The notes: generated by a model from the letters alone, not told the origin. A stretch of DNA of 11,177 nt from JBIOWF01 sp044868295 (GCA_044868295.1 JBIOWF010000030.1:1-11177), one strand, 5' to 3'; counted from the first letter of the stretch, positions 1 through 7,050 are shown. Numbers and translations: made by a program.

Positions 1-38
1 CCACCTATGAGGCAGTCGGATATGGGCTCGGAAGGTGT

Positions 39-986
39 TCAGAAGATCGAGTAGCCGGTGAGGGTGGTGAACGTCTCGAGCGCGGCGACGGCTCCGGCGG
101 AGTTGCCCACGCGGTCGAGGCCGGGGCTCCACGCGCACATGCCGGCCTTGCCGGGCGCGACGGCGAGCACGCCACCGCTCACGCCGGTCTTCAGCGGCAG
201 GCCGACCCGGTAGGCGACCTCGCCGGACGTGGAGTAGGCGCCGCAGGTGAGCATGAGGGCGTTGACGCGTTTGGTGTCGCTGCGGGTCAGCAGGTGGGAG
301 CCGTCGCGGGCCACGCCGCCTCTGGCCAGGAACCCGGCCGCGCGTGCCAGGTCGGTGCAGCTCATCGCGATCGCGCACTGGCGCACGTAGTGGTGCAGCA
401 CGTGTTCCACCGGATTGTCCAGCACGCCGTACGAGGCCAGGAGGTGGGCCAGGCTGCGGTTGCGGTCCAGGTGGGCCATCTCCGAGCCGACCACGAGGGG
501 GTCGATCTCCAGCCGGGGGTTGCCGCTCTCGCCGCGCAGCAGGTCGCGTACGTGCCCGCTGGCGTCGCCGGTGAGGGTGAGCAGGCGGTCGGTGACCACC
601 AGCGCGCCCGCGTTGACGAACGGATTGGGAGCCATGCCGGCCGCGTCCTCGACCGGGTTGGGCGAGGAGAACGCCGCATGGGTGTGCTCGCGACCGACGC
701 GCTCCCACACCATGTCGTCCCGGAGCGCGAGCAGCGCGGCGAGGCTGAACACCTTGCTGATGCTCTGGATCGTGAAGGGCGTGTCCTGCGCACCCACGCC
801 CACGCACGCGCCGTCCACTCCCGCGACGACCATGCCGAACGCCTGCGGGTCCATCGACGCCAAGGCGGGGATGTACTGGGCGGGTTTCGTCCCCCGGGAG
901 GCCGCCTCGGCGGCCTGCGCGCACGCCTGGATCACGGCCGCGAGATCCGCACCGACATCGAAGGCGATTTGTGACACGGAAGCCAC
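39..986 (-). CDS. glsA: Glutaminase (serine-dependent GlsA family)
   Basis: This gene encodes a cytosolic glutaminase that hydrolyses L-glutamine to L-glutamate and ammonia. The 315-residue product has the usual length of the short bacterial family, without added STAS or cNMP domains. The beta-lactamase-like active site is visible: the SxxK motif is S75-I-S-K78 within FTIQSISKVF, followed by NPFVNAGALV (N125), Y251 in AYSTSGE and the glycine-rich GVSGGVLAV near residue 270. The reading frame stays open upstream to 1160, but family similarity begins at about IAFDVGADL, so the GTG at 986-984 is preferred and the GTG at 977 is an alternative. A GCAGGGCAGG stretch upstream is only a weak ribosome binding site. 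The gene is divergent from the Rieske gene and has no partner in the window. The family call is firm; the exact start is not. Confidence 0.93.
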   Translation of the reverse strand: MASVSQIAFDVGADLAAVIQACAQAAEAASRGTKPAQYIPALASMDPQAFGMVVAGVDGACVGVGAQDTPFTIQSISKVFSLAALLALRDDMVWERVGREHTHAAFSSPNPVEDAAGMAPNPFVNAGALVVTDRLLTLTGDASGHVRDLLRGESGNPRLEIDPLVVGSEMAHLDRNRSLAHLLASYGVLDNPVEHVLHHYVRQCAIAMSCTDLARAAGFLARGGVARDGSHLLTRSDTKRVNALMLTCGAYSTSGEVAYRVGLPLKTGVSGGVLAVAPGKAGMCAWSPGLDRVGNSAGAVAALETFTTLTGYSIF

Positions 987-1212
987 AATAGTGCCTGCCC
1001 TGCGGCCTGATCCACCGGCTGTGGACCGGTCTTCCGGTCGCCCGCCCGTGGACGACTCGCGGCATTGCCATGCGGCGCGGCACGAGCTTGCCCGCCTGTC
1101 CCGTGCGGCCTCCCGCGAGAAGGGCCCGGACCGGCGCACCGGGCAGTCCCGCTCGGGCAAGACGGGGACCTTCGCCTGGTCACGGGCGAATCACTGAGAA
1201 TCAAGGAGATCA

Positions 1213-1236
1213 GTGAACGGCTTAATAAAAGCTTAG
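1213..1236 (+). other. Possible seven-codon leader ORF upstream of the Rieske gene
   Basis: A strong AAGGAG (1203-1208), four bases before a GTG, opens a minimal frame reading MNGLIKA and ending in TAG. Its fourth codon is TTA, rare in such genomes. It lies 77 bp before the proposed Rieske start. This may be a leader peptide or chance, because the only evidence is the quality of the Shine-Dalgarno sequence. Confidence 0.18.
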
Positions 1237-1299
1237 AAACGGCGGCAGAGCGGCCGAACAGGCCTGGTGGTGCTGGTTGGGTGTAGACGTCAACCGGAT

Positions 1300-1305
1300 G
1301 AAAGG
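1300..1305 (+). promoter_or_regulatory. Ribosome binding site GAAAGG deciding a TTG start
   Basis: GAAAGG lies seven bases before the TTG at 1313. Neither upstream in-frame alternative (TTG 1277, ATG 1298) has a purine-rich site in front of it. This favours the TTG start, which also places the Tat twin arginine at residues 7-8. Confidence 0.5.
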
Positions 1306-1312
1306 CATCACA

Positions 1313-1771
1313 TTGGATAGGAATGTCACTCGTCGTCACGCTCTCGGTGTGGCCGCGCTCGCCGGAGTAGGGGCCGCCGTCGCCGCGTGCTCGTCGGAAG
1401 CCGGCTCGACGGCGACGACGCCCACAGCGGCCGGGGCGCCCGCCACGACGGACGCGGCCGCCACGGAGTCGGCCGCCGCCGCGGGTGGCGCGCTGGCCAA
1501 GACGGCGGATATCCCGGTGGGCGGCGGCGTGATCTTCGAGGCGCAGAAGGTGGTCGTGGTCCAGCCGGAGGCCGGGACCTTCAAGGGCTACAGCGCCACC
1601 TGCACCCACCAGGGCTGCGCCGTCAAGAGTGTCACGAACGGCGGCATCGTCTGCCCGTGCCACAATTCGATCTTCGCTGTCGCGGACGGCTCCGTCACGG
1701 GCGGCCCCGCCAAGAAGCCCCTCCCCGAGGTCGCCATCAAGGTCGACGGAGACAGCATCACCCTCGGATAG
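1313..1771 (+). CDS. Tat-exported Rieske [2Fe-2S] lipoprotein
   Basis: This gene encodes a small exported iron-sulfur protein, probably an extracytoplasmic electron carrier or a subunit of a membrane redox complex. The 152-residue product starts with a Tat signal (TRRHALG at 6-12, then a hydrophobic stretch) ending in a lipobox-like VAAC with Cys26, so it is probably lipid-anchored outside the membrane. A low-complexity Ala/Thr linker spans about 27-65. The Rieske domain (66-152) has both cluster boxes. CTHQGC supplies ligands C97 and H99, CPCHNS supplies C114 and H117, and C102 with C116 can form the disulfide seen in high-potential Rieske proteins. No quinol oxidase, cytochrome or oxygenase partner lies nearby, so the redox partner cannot be named. 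The ATG at 1298 is an alternative start. Confidence 0.9.
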   Translation: MDRNVTRRHALGVAALAGVGAAVAACSSEAGSTATTPTAAGAPATTDAAATESAAAAGGALAKTADIPVGGGVIFEAQKVVVVQPEAGTFKGYSATCTHQGCAVKSVTNGGIVCPCHNSIFAVADGSVTGGPAKKPLPEVAIKVDGDSITLG

Positions 1772-1858
1772 TTCTCGGACGCGAGCTCCGGATGGTCTCG
1801 CCGTACGACTTCAGGGTCGTGGCGGACTTTCGGCCCCATAAGGATGGAAGCGAGCTTC

Positions 1859-1883
1859 ACCCGGCATGCGGAGGATGCCGGGT
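1859..1883 (+). terminator. Hairpin downstream of the Rieske gene, probable terminator
   Basis: A perfect 9-bp stem, ACCCGGCAT (1859-1867) and ATGCCGGGT (1875-1883), encloses the seven-base loop GCGGAGG, starting 88 nt after the Rieske stop. No T-run follows, which is common for actinobacterial terminators. It could instead be an operator. Confidence 0.45.
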
Positions 1884-2102
1884 CCGTCCCCTCGGTCTCC
1901 GTCCAATCGTTGGGACGTTCAAGAAATGTGATATTCCACTAGGTGGACCGGTGTGGACGGGGTCCCGAGGTCCGCTGATTGAACCCTTGTGGTGCGGCTG
2001 ACCAGCAATGATGGTCAGGTTGTCGGCCTCGCCCGGCGACCGGGAGCGGTCCAGATCGTGCTCTCGAACCGGTCCACCGGACTGGATGATCTCGAACGCG
2101 CG
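1884..2102. other. Intergenic region with two further perfect inverted repeats
   Basis: No gene is supported here. TCCAC-TAG-GTGGA (1935-1947) is an operator-like palindrome beside an AT-rich patch (1920-1935). CTGACCA (1998-2004) and TGGTCAG (2012-2018) form a perfect 7-bp stem around GCAATGA. TCTCGAAC occurs as a direct repeat at 2062-2069 and 2090-2097. These may be regulatory sites for the acetyltransferase gene, but no binding protein can be assigned. Confidence 0.35.
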
Positions 2103-2133
2103 TTGGACGTATTCACTGGACGAATCCTAGAGT
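2103..2133 (+). promoter_or_regulatory. Promoter with -10 seven bases before the ATG (leaderless mRNA)
   Basis: TAGAGT (2128-2133) fits the actinobacterial -10 pattern TANNNT and is followed by seven bases and then the ATG at 2141, so transcription should begin at or next to the start codon. TTGGAC (2103-2108) is a -35 candidate with a long 19-bp spacer. No Shine-Dalgarno sequence lies in the CCTTTCC between, which fits leaderless translation. Confidence 0.5.
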
Positions 2134-2140
2134 CCTTTCC

Positions 2141-2578
2141 ATGACCTCTGCTGATCTCCAGCTTCGGAAGGCTGAGAAGAACGACGCGGACGAGATCTTC
2201 GCGCTGGCCCGTGAGTTCGCGCTGTCGTTCAGGCCGGAACGGACCGCCTTCGACGCCGCCTTCCCGGAACTGCTGGAGAACGAGGACGCCCTGTTACTGG
2301 TGGTGACGGTCGACGGGACCGTCCGCGGCTACCTGCTCGGCTTCACCCATCTCACGCTCTTCGCCAACGGTCGCGTGGCCTGGGTCGAGGAGGCGATCAT
2401 CGAGAGCGGCTTTCGCCGCCACGGCATCGGCCGCCTCCTGCTCGAGGAGTTCGAGGTCTGGGCGCGATCCCGAGAGGCCGGTTACATGGCCCTCGCGACC
2501 CGCCGGGCCTCGGAGTTCTACAGCGCCCTCGGCTACGAGGTGTCGGCCACCTACTACCGCAAGATGCTCAGGAAGTGA
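2141..2578 (+). CDS. GNAT-family N-acetyltransferase
   Basis: This gene encodes a 145-residue single-domain acetyltransferase that would transfer the acetyl group of acetyl-CoA to an amine; the substrate cannot be read from the sequence. The acetyl-CoA loop R92-RHGIG97 matches the family pattern Q/RxxGxG/A and follows the strand AWVEEAIIES. The C-terminal FYSALGYEV (126-134) is the usual GNAT motif B ending. Length is normal for the family. The start is supported by a -10 hexamer seven bases upstream. Codon 52 is TTA (2294-2296), rare in high-GC actinomycetes and, in Streptomyces, read by the developmentally controlled bldA tRNA. The 3' end overlaps the convergent minus-strand gene by 11 bp. 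Confidence 0.88.
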   Translation: MTSADLQLRKAEKNDADEIFALAREFALSFRPERTAFDAAFPELLENEDALLLVVTVDGTVRGYLLGFTHLTLFANGRVAWVEEAIIESGFRRHGIGRLLLEEFEVWARSREAGYMALATRRASEFYSALGYEVSATYYRKMLRK

Positions 2579-4778
2579 GCTGGGCGTCCAGCCGGTAGCC
2601 GTCCACGGTGACGTAGACCGAGTCCCCTGGCCGCGCGTTCAACCGCATGAGCACCGGCTGGAGCGAGTCGAACATCGGCTGGCGGTCCCGCCAGACCAGC
2701 ACCACCGCGTTGTCGCCCGGTCCGGTGACCGACAGCAGCGTGCCAGGGCGCATGCCGAGCTGGGCGGCGTACCCCTCCGGCACCGCCACCGGCTCGCCGC
2801 GCAGATGCCCGCTGGTGACGTCGATCCGCTGCCAGCGGCGCGGGTCCGAGGTCGGACTGGGGGTGCTGCGCGGGCTGGGCACCAGGTGCGGACGTGGCGT
2901 CCCGCTGCCGGCCAGCGCGTTGAGCGCCGCCAGCGCGGTCGCCGCGTCAGGTCCGTTGTGCGCCTGCGACGGGATCGGGACGCCGTTCCTCTGATGGTGA
3001 TGCCCGTTGGCGCCGGGCGTGCGGCGGGGCAGCGGGGCGGTGTCGTTGCCCGGCGGCGGGGACCCGTTGTTCGGCGCCGAGGTGGATACCTCCGGCCGCT
3101 GGTCCTGCGGCATCGAGTCGAGCCACGCCTTGGCCGAGTGGGACCGGATCCCGAGCTGTCCGAGGAGCTCCACGACATCCGTGTCGGCGGTCCTGGTCGC
3201 GAGCAGCTGCCTCGTCTTCTCGCGGAGCCCGCCGAGATCGCCGACGACGAGCCAGCCGTCCTGGAGGCGGCGATCGGGCATGAGCGTCACGAGAACACGC
3301 CAGAGCTCGGTGCCCAGGGCGGGGACCTCGATGGGGTGGGACGGGTCGGCGCCGATCAGCTGCTCCTGCGTGGCGGCGGTGCCCAGCCACTCCGTCAGCC
3401 CGAACAGATGGCCGGTGAGCGCGGCCGAGTCCGGGGACCGCAGCCACATGAGCACGCGCTCCTCGGCGGACCTCTGGGCCTGCGAGAGAAGCTCCCGATC
3501 CACGTTCAGCGCGTGGGCGAGGGCTCGCAGGCTCACCGGCTCGGCCGCGAACAGCCGCTGTACCGCGACGGCCCTGGCCAGCGGGTCCCAGTCGCGGAAC
3601 ATGCCGTCAACCACGCCGACCATGGGGTGCTCGTTCGGCACGGGAGCGGCGAGCGGCGCGTCCGTCCTCGGCTCCGGAGCGACGGTCCCGAGCGGGTCGA
3701 GAGGCGACCTGCGGGGGGACGCGGCGTGACTCGACGCCCGCACGGGCAGCGGGGCGGGTCCAGGCGGCACTGTGGGCTGAGCCGCGGGCGGCTGCGTCCC
3801 GGCGAGAGGCGAGGCGGCGGCCGGTGCGCCTGCCGAGGGTCCGGCGGCGGGCGGCGCGGGCGGCAGGGCAACCGGCGGCTGCGGTGGCGCCAGTGAGGCG
3901 ACAGGCTGCGGAACCGGAGGCTGCGTCCCGGCGAGGGGCGGGGCGGCGGCTCCCGCGGCAAGGGGCGGGGCGGTCGGCTCGGAACCAGACGGCTGCGGTG
4001 TCCCGGCGGGGATACCGGTGAGCGCTGCGGGGGCGGGTGACGCGGTAAGAGGAGGCACGGCGGCGGGCGCTGTGGTGGGCTGACCGGCGGGCGGTTGCGG
4101 TGAGGCGACAGGCGGACCAGTGAGCGCCGCGGCGGCCGGCTGCGGCCCGGTGAGAGGTGTTGAGATGGCGGGATGTGGCCCGGTGGGCGGCGCTGAGATG
4201 GCGGGATGCGGTCCGGTGGGCGGCGCTGAGACGGCCGGATGCGGTCCGGTGGGGGCCGCTGCGGTGGGCTGAGCACCAGGCGGCAGTGGTGTGAGCCGTG
4301 GTGTGGCCAGAGGCTCCGACTGAGAGACCGGCGGCGCGGCGACCGGCTGCTCGGCCTGGAGGTGCTTGAGGACCTCGCGGAAGACGATCGTGAGTACGGC
4401 CTCCGGGGAGGCCGGCGCCGTGGGCGTCCGGAGGTCGCCGGCCGTGAGGCGGCGGAGCCGGTGCCAGCCGCCCAGACCGATCACCACGGACCGGCCGGGC
4501 TCGGGCCATCCCGGCAGGGCCGGATCGACGGAGTGGACCTGCAGCGCGGGAAGAACGTCGGTGAGCGGGAGGTGATCCCAGCGGCCCACCACCAGCCGGG
4601 CCAGCCGATCGCAGAGCCAGTCGACCCCGGTCGTGCCGAGGGCGCGGCTGAGCTCCACGGAGGCCCACCAGCCGCCGGGCAGGCGGGCGTCACCCAGCAC
4701 TTCGGCGACCTGCTGGGGACGGCTCCAACGCAGCGCTGGAACCAGATCGCTCAAACAGATCGTTGACTCGGCGTCCAT
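2568..4778 (-). CDS. Proline-rich multidomain protein with sigma-region-4-like HTH, function unknown
   Basis: I do not recognise this 736-residue protein as a named family. It has an N-terminal folded domain (about 1-146, rich in Trp and Leu, with no signal peptide). A Pro/Ala/Thr/Gln linker of about 235 residues (147-382) follows and contains three tandem 11-residue units. A helical segment comes next (about 390-555), in which EPVSLRALAHALNVDRELL (413-431) resembles the helix-turn-helix of sigma-70 region 4. After a second Pro/Gly/His linker (556-648) there is a beta-rich C-terminal domain (649-736). It is probably a cytoplasmic DNA-associated or scaffold protein, which is an inference. The ATG at 4778 follows GGGAGGG at a rather long 12-base spacing. 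The gene stands alone and converges on the acetyltransferase. Long overlapping frames in this stretch are products of the proline-codon bias. Confidence 0.85.
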   Translation of the reverse strand: MDAESTICLSDLVPALRWSRPQQVAEVLGDARLPGGWWASVELSRALGTTGVDWLCDRLARLVVGRWDHLPLTDVLPALQVHSVDPALPGWPEPGRSVVIGLGGWHRLRRLTAGDLRTPTAPASPEAVLTIVFREVLKHLQAEQPVAAPPVSQSEPLATPRLTPLPPGAQPTAAAPTGPHPAVSAPPTGPHPAISAPPTGPHPAISTPLTGPQPAAAALTGPPVASPQPPAGQPTTAPAAVPPLTASPAPAALTGIPAGTPQPSGSEPTAPPLAAGAAAPPLAGTQPPVPQPVASLAPPQPPVALPPAPPAAGPSAGAPAAASPLAGTQPPAAQPTVPPGPAPLPVRASSHAASPRRSPLDPLGTVAPEPRTDAPLAAPVPNEHPMVGVVDGMFRDWDPLARAVAVQRLFAAEPVSLRALAHALNVDRELLSQAQRSAEERVLMWLRSPDSAALTGHLFGLTEWLGTAATQEQLIGADPSHPIEVPALGTELWRVLVTLMPDRRLQDGWLVVGDLGGLREKTRQLLATRTADTDVVELLGQLGIRSHSAKAWLDSMPQDQRPEVSTSAPNNGSPPPGNDTAPLPRRTPGANGHHHQRNGVPIPSQAHNGPDAATALAALNALAGSGTPRPHLVPSPRSTPSPTSDPRRWQRIDVTSGHLRGEPVAVPEGYAAQLGMRPGTLLSVTGPGDNAVVLVWRDRQPMFDSLQPVLMRLNARPGDSVYVTVDGYRLDAQLTS
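4152..4250 (-). repeat. Three tandem 33-bp repeats encoding an 11-residue Pro-rich unit
   Basis: Three adjacent 33-bp units encode TGPHPAVSAPP, TGPHPAISAPP and TGPHPAISTPL (residues 177-209). A degenerate fourth, TGPQPAAAAL, follows. DNA identity between units is very high, which indicates recent slippage or duplication and probable length variation between strains. Confidence 0.85.
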
Positions 4779-5316
4779 CGGTTGACCGCACCCTCCCGAG
4801 AGCGACGCATGTTGCTAATGGTGCAGCTTACGCGGCAAGCTATCAATTGGTGTCAATAGGGTAGAGCTCGCTGGATCTGGTTTGGTGCTGCCGTGGCGCG
4901 CGGGCTGTCGCGGGATGGCCGCCCACCTGCGCTGCCACCGCCAATCCGGCTCGGCAACCTTTCCGGCGTTTCATCTCAGAAGGGCACCTGAACCGTGAGC
5001 CGGTCGCCGCCCCTCCCGGAACAAGCATGCCGTGATCTCCGCCGCGAGGCGGGCGTTTTCCGGACGGCCGTCGCATTCGCCTGAGCGAGACAACGTGATT
5101 TCTGGGTACCTGGCTATTCGTGTCCGCTTCGGGATATCGTGCGCGACATGCTGTCATTTGCGGCGCTTTTGAAGCATCGCCTGGAACCTCACCGGCAGAC
5201 CGGCCTCTGACCCCTCTCCCGCGACCGCCATGCGTCCGGCCGTATCAGCTCGCCCGCATGCGGTCATGACCTGCGCACATCTTGTTCTTGATCATGCAGA
5301 GATCCCGGGAGATCCC
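4779..5316. other. Divergent intergenic region, Pro-rich protein / oxidoreductase
   Basis: No convincing gene lies here; a 104-codon minus-strand frame (4843-5157) has no domain, start site or coding character I trust. Close to the minus-strand gene the DNA is AT-rich. It reads TTGACA on the minus strand (4851-4856), a consensus -35, but the -10 is unclear (TAAGCT at 4825-4830 gives a 20-bp spacer). AGCTT (4825-4829) and AAGCT (4837-4841) form a small inverted repeat in the same place. CCGCC-GCGA-GGCGG followed by GCGTTTT (5039-5059) resembles a weak terminator on the plus strand. The oxidoreductase promoter is not evident. Confidence 0.4.
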
Positions 5317-6840
5317 ATGCCTTTTTCGCGCTATGACGTCGTCGTCGCCGGTGGCGGGCACAACGGCCTGGTCGCCGCCGCCTACCTCGCCCAGGCGGGC
5401 CGCCGCGTCCTGGTGCTCGAACGCCTCGGCCACGTCGGCGGCCTGGCAGTCTCCGCCCAGGCCTTCCCCGGCGTCGACGCCCGGCTGTCCCGCTACTCCT
5501 ACCTGGTCAGCCTGCTGCCCACCAGGATCGTCAAGGATCTCGGGCTCGGCATCGAACTCCGCCACCGCCGCTTCGCCTCGTACACGCCTCTCGGCGGCAC
5601 CGGACTTCTCATCGACAACGGCGACGAGGGACGCACCGCCGCGTCGTTCGCCGCCGTCACCGGAGGTGACAAGGATCTCCAGGCCTGGCGCCGCTTCTAC
5701 GCCATGACGGCGCACGTCGCCCGGCGCGTCGCGCCGACCATGCTCGAACCCCTCAGGGACCGTACGGCGCTGCGCCGCACCGTCGGCGAGGACGAGGCGT
5801 GGCGGGACCTGTTCGAGCGGCCCATCGGCGAGGTCGTCGACGAACGCTTCGCCGACGACACGGTTCGTGGAGTGGTCCTCACCGACGCCCTCATCGGCAC
5901 CTTCGCCGACCCCGCGACGGACCTGCTGGCCAACCGCTGCTTCCTCTACCACGTGATCGGCGACGGCACCGGCGACTGGAACGTCCCGGTCGGCGGGATG
6001 GGCGCGGTCTCGGCCGGGCTCACGGACATCGCCCTGCGTGCCGGTGCCGAGATCCACACCGGCGCGGAGGTGGTCGCCATCGACCCCTCGGGCGAGGTGA
6101 CCTTCCGCGACTCCCTCGGCGAGCATGCCGTACAGGCCGGTCACGTCCTGGCCAACCTGCCGCCCGCCGTGCTGGCCCGCCTGCTGGGGGAAGCGCCCGA
6201 CCGGCCGGAGGGCGCCCAGCTCAAGGTCAACATGGTGCTGTCCCGGCTGCCCCGGCTCAAGGATCCGGGGGTCGGCCCGGCCGATGCGTTCAGCGGCACG
6301 TTCCACATCAACGAGGGCCGCGACCAGCTGGCCGCCGCGTACGCGAAAGCCGTACAGGGGCTGATTCCCGAGCTGCCGCCCGCCGAGGTGTACTGCCACT
6401 CGCTCACCGACCCGTCGATCCTCGGCCCCTCGCTGCGGGAATCCGGCGCGCACACGATGACCCTGTTCGGGCTGCACATGCCCGCCAGGCTGTTCAGCCG
6501 ACCCGGTGCCAAGGAAGAGGCGGTGCGCCGTACGATCGCGTCGATCGACAGCGTGCTCGCCGAGCCGATCGAGGGGTGTCTGTTGCGCGCGCCCTCGGGA
6601 AAGCCGTGCCTGGAGGCCAAGACGCCCCTCGACCTGGAGGACGAGGCCGGGCTGCCCGGCGGCCACATCTTCCACCGCGACCTCGCGTGGCCGTTCGCCG
6701 AGCCGGGCGACGAGGGACCGTGGGGCGTGGAGACCCGGCACGAGCGGATCCTGCTGTGCGGAGCCGGGGCGCGCCGCGGCGGCGGCGTCAGCGGCATCCC
6801 CGGCCACAACGCGGCGATGGCGGTCCTGGGGCGTATTTGA
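5317..6840 (+). CDS. FAD-dependent oxidoreductase, PYROXD2 / phytoene-desaturase-like
   Basis: This gene encodes a 507-residue flavoprotein of the amine-oxidase/CrtI superfamily, most like the PYROXD2 group, whose substrates are mostly unknown. The N-terminal dinucleotide-binding fold is clear: DVVVAGGGHNGLVAAAYLA carries GxGxxG (G12, G14, G17), and the acidic residue ending the second strand is in VLVLERLGHVGG (E35). The C-terminal FAD motif GAGARRGGGVSGIPGHNAA is present and ends seven residues before the stop. The ATG at 5317 is chosen because GGGAG lies five bases upstream and the FAD motif begins just after; the open frame continues to 5230 without similarity. No crt genes are near, so a carotenoid role is not supported. 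The stop codon TGA (6838-6840) coincides with the proposed end of the IS element. Confidence 0.88.
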   Translation: MPFSRYDVVVAGGGHNGLVAAAYLAQAGRRVLVLERLGHVGGLAVSAQAFPGVDARLSRYSYLVSLLPTRIVKDLGLGIELRHRRFASYTPLGGTGLLIDNGDEGRTAASFAAVTGGDKDLQAWRRFYAMTAHVARRVAPTMLEPLRDRTALRRTVGEDEAWRDLFERPIGEVVDERFADDTVRGVVLTDALIGTFADPATDLLANRCFLYHVIGDGTGDWNVPVGGMGAVSAGLTDIALRAGAEIHTGAEVVAIDPSGEVTFRDSLGEHAVQAGHVLANLPPAVLARLLGEAPDRPEGAQLKVNMVLSRLPRLKDPGVGPADAFSGTFHINEGRDQLAAAYAKAVQGLIPELPPAEVYCHSLTDPSILGPSLRESGAHTMTLFGLHMPARLFSRPGAKEEAVRRTIASIDSVLAEPIEGCLLRAPSGKPCLEAKTPLDLEDEAGLPGGHIFHRDLAWPFAEPGDEGPWGVETRHERILLCGAGARRGGGVSGIPGHNAAMAVLGRI

Positions 6841-7050
6841 CATCCTCCCCCGTCTGAAGGCGGGGGATTCCAACCGTTGCTACGCCGCTGAGGGGAGGTC
6901 GGGTTGAGGTTCGCGGTTCACCGGCTCCGGCAACCCGGGGCCTCCCCGCGCAGACACGGCATGCCCTGCCGCGTGTCGGATGTTGCGTGCCGCGTTCACG
7001 TCGGCGTTGCAGGCGTATCCGCAGGACCGGCACCTGAAGGCGGCTTGGCT
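6821..7050 (-). ncRNA. Predicted omegaRNA (TnpB guide RNA)
   Basis: In IS200/IS605 elements the TnpB guide RNA comes from the 3' end of tnpB plus the right end, and its guide is the host sequence just past the element. Here the scaffold would end with the hairpin and GGATGTCAA (to 6837), and the guide would begin ATACGCCCCAGGACCG, antisense to the last codons of the oxidoreductase gene. The 5' boundary (about 7050) is arbitrary. This is inferred from family knowledge and position. Confidence 0.4.
6846..6867 (-). repeat. Right-end hairpin of the tnpB element
   Basis: TCCCCCGTC (6846-6854) pairs with GGCGGGGGA (6859-6867), a 9-bp stem with one T-G wobble and loop TGAA. It lies 12 bases beyond the tnpB stop and is of the type found at the ends of IS605-like elements and in the 3' part of omegaRNA scaffolds. 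In plus-strand reading it could also act as a terminator for the oxidoreductase gene. Confidence 0.8.

Larger units (their letters stand above)
987..1312. other. Divergent intergenic region, glutaminase / Rieske
   Basis: This spacer of about 325 bp holds no convincing gene. The half next to glutaminase is GC-rich and contains a perfect 6-bp inverted repeat, GACCGG (1024-1029) and CCGGTC (1034-1039), around a TCTT loop; it would sit in the glutaminase leader. The half next to the Rieske gene is unusually AT-rich at about 1195-1240 (for example TTAATAAAAGCTTAG) and is the likely promoter zone. I cannot match a clean -35/-10 pair there. A good AAGGAG sequence at 1203-1208 precedes a seven-codon GTG reading frame (1213-1236). 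Confidence 0.5.

Noticed and set aside
2805..3896. Long plus-strand frames antisense to the proline-rich gene, up to 363 codons
   Set aside because: They mirror the codon bias of the minus-strand gene (CCG/GGC repeats), lack recognisable domains, and are Arg/Gly-rich shadows.
4843..5157. A 104-codon minus-strand reading frame in the divergent spacer
   Set aside because: Arg/Pro/Gly-rich composition without domain, no ribosome binding site, and it overlaps the likely promoter of the proline-rich protein. Long open frames occur by chance at this GC content.
5317..6840. Carotenoid phytoene desaturase (crtI)
   Set aside because: The superfamily is shared, but the sequence follows the PYROXD2 group better and no other carotenoid genes are in the window.
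5245..6873. A 542-codon minus-strand frame antisense to the oxidoreductase
   Set aside because: The plus strand carries clear N- and C-terminal FAD motifs; the antisense product is low-complexity and has no family resemblance.
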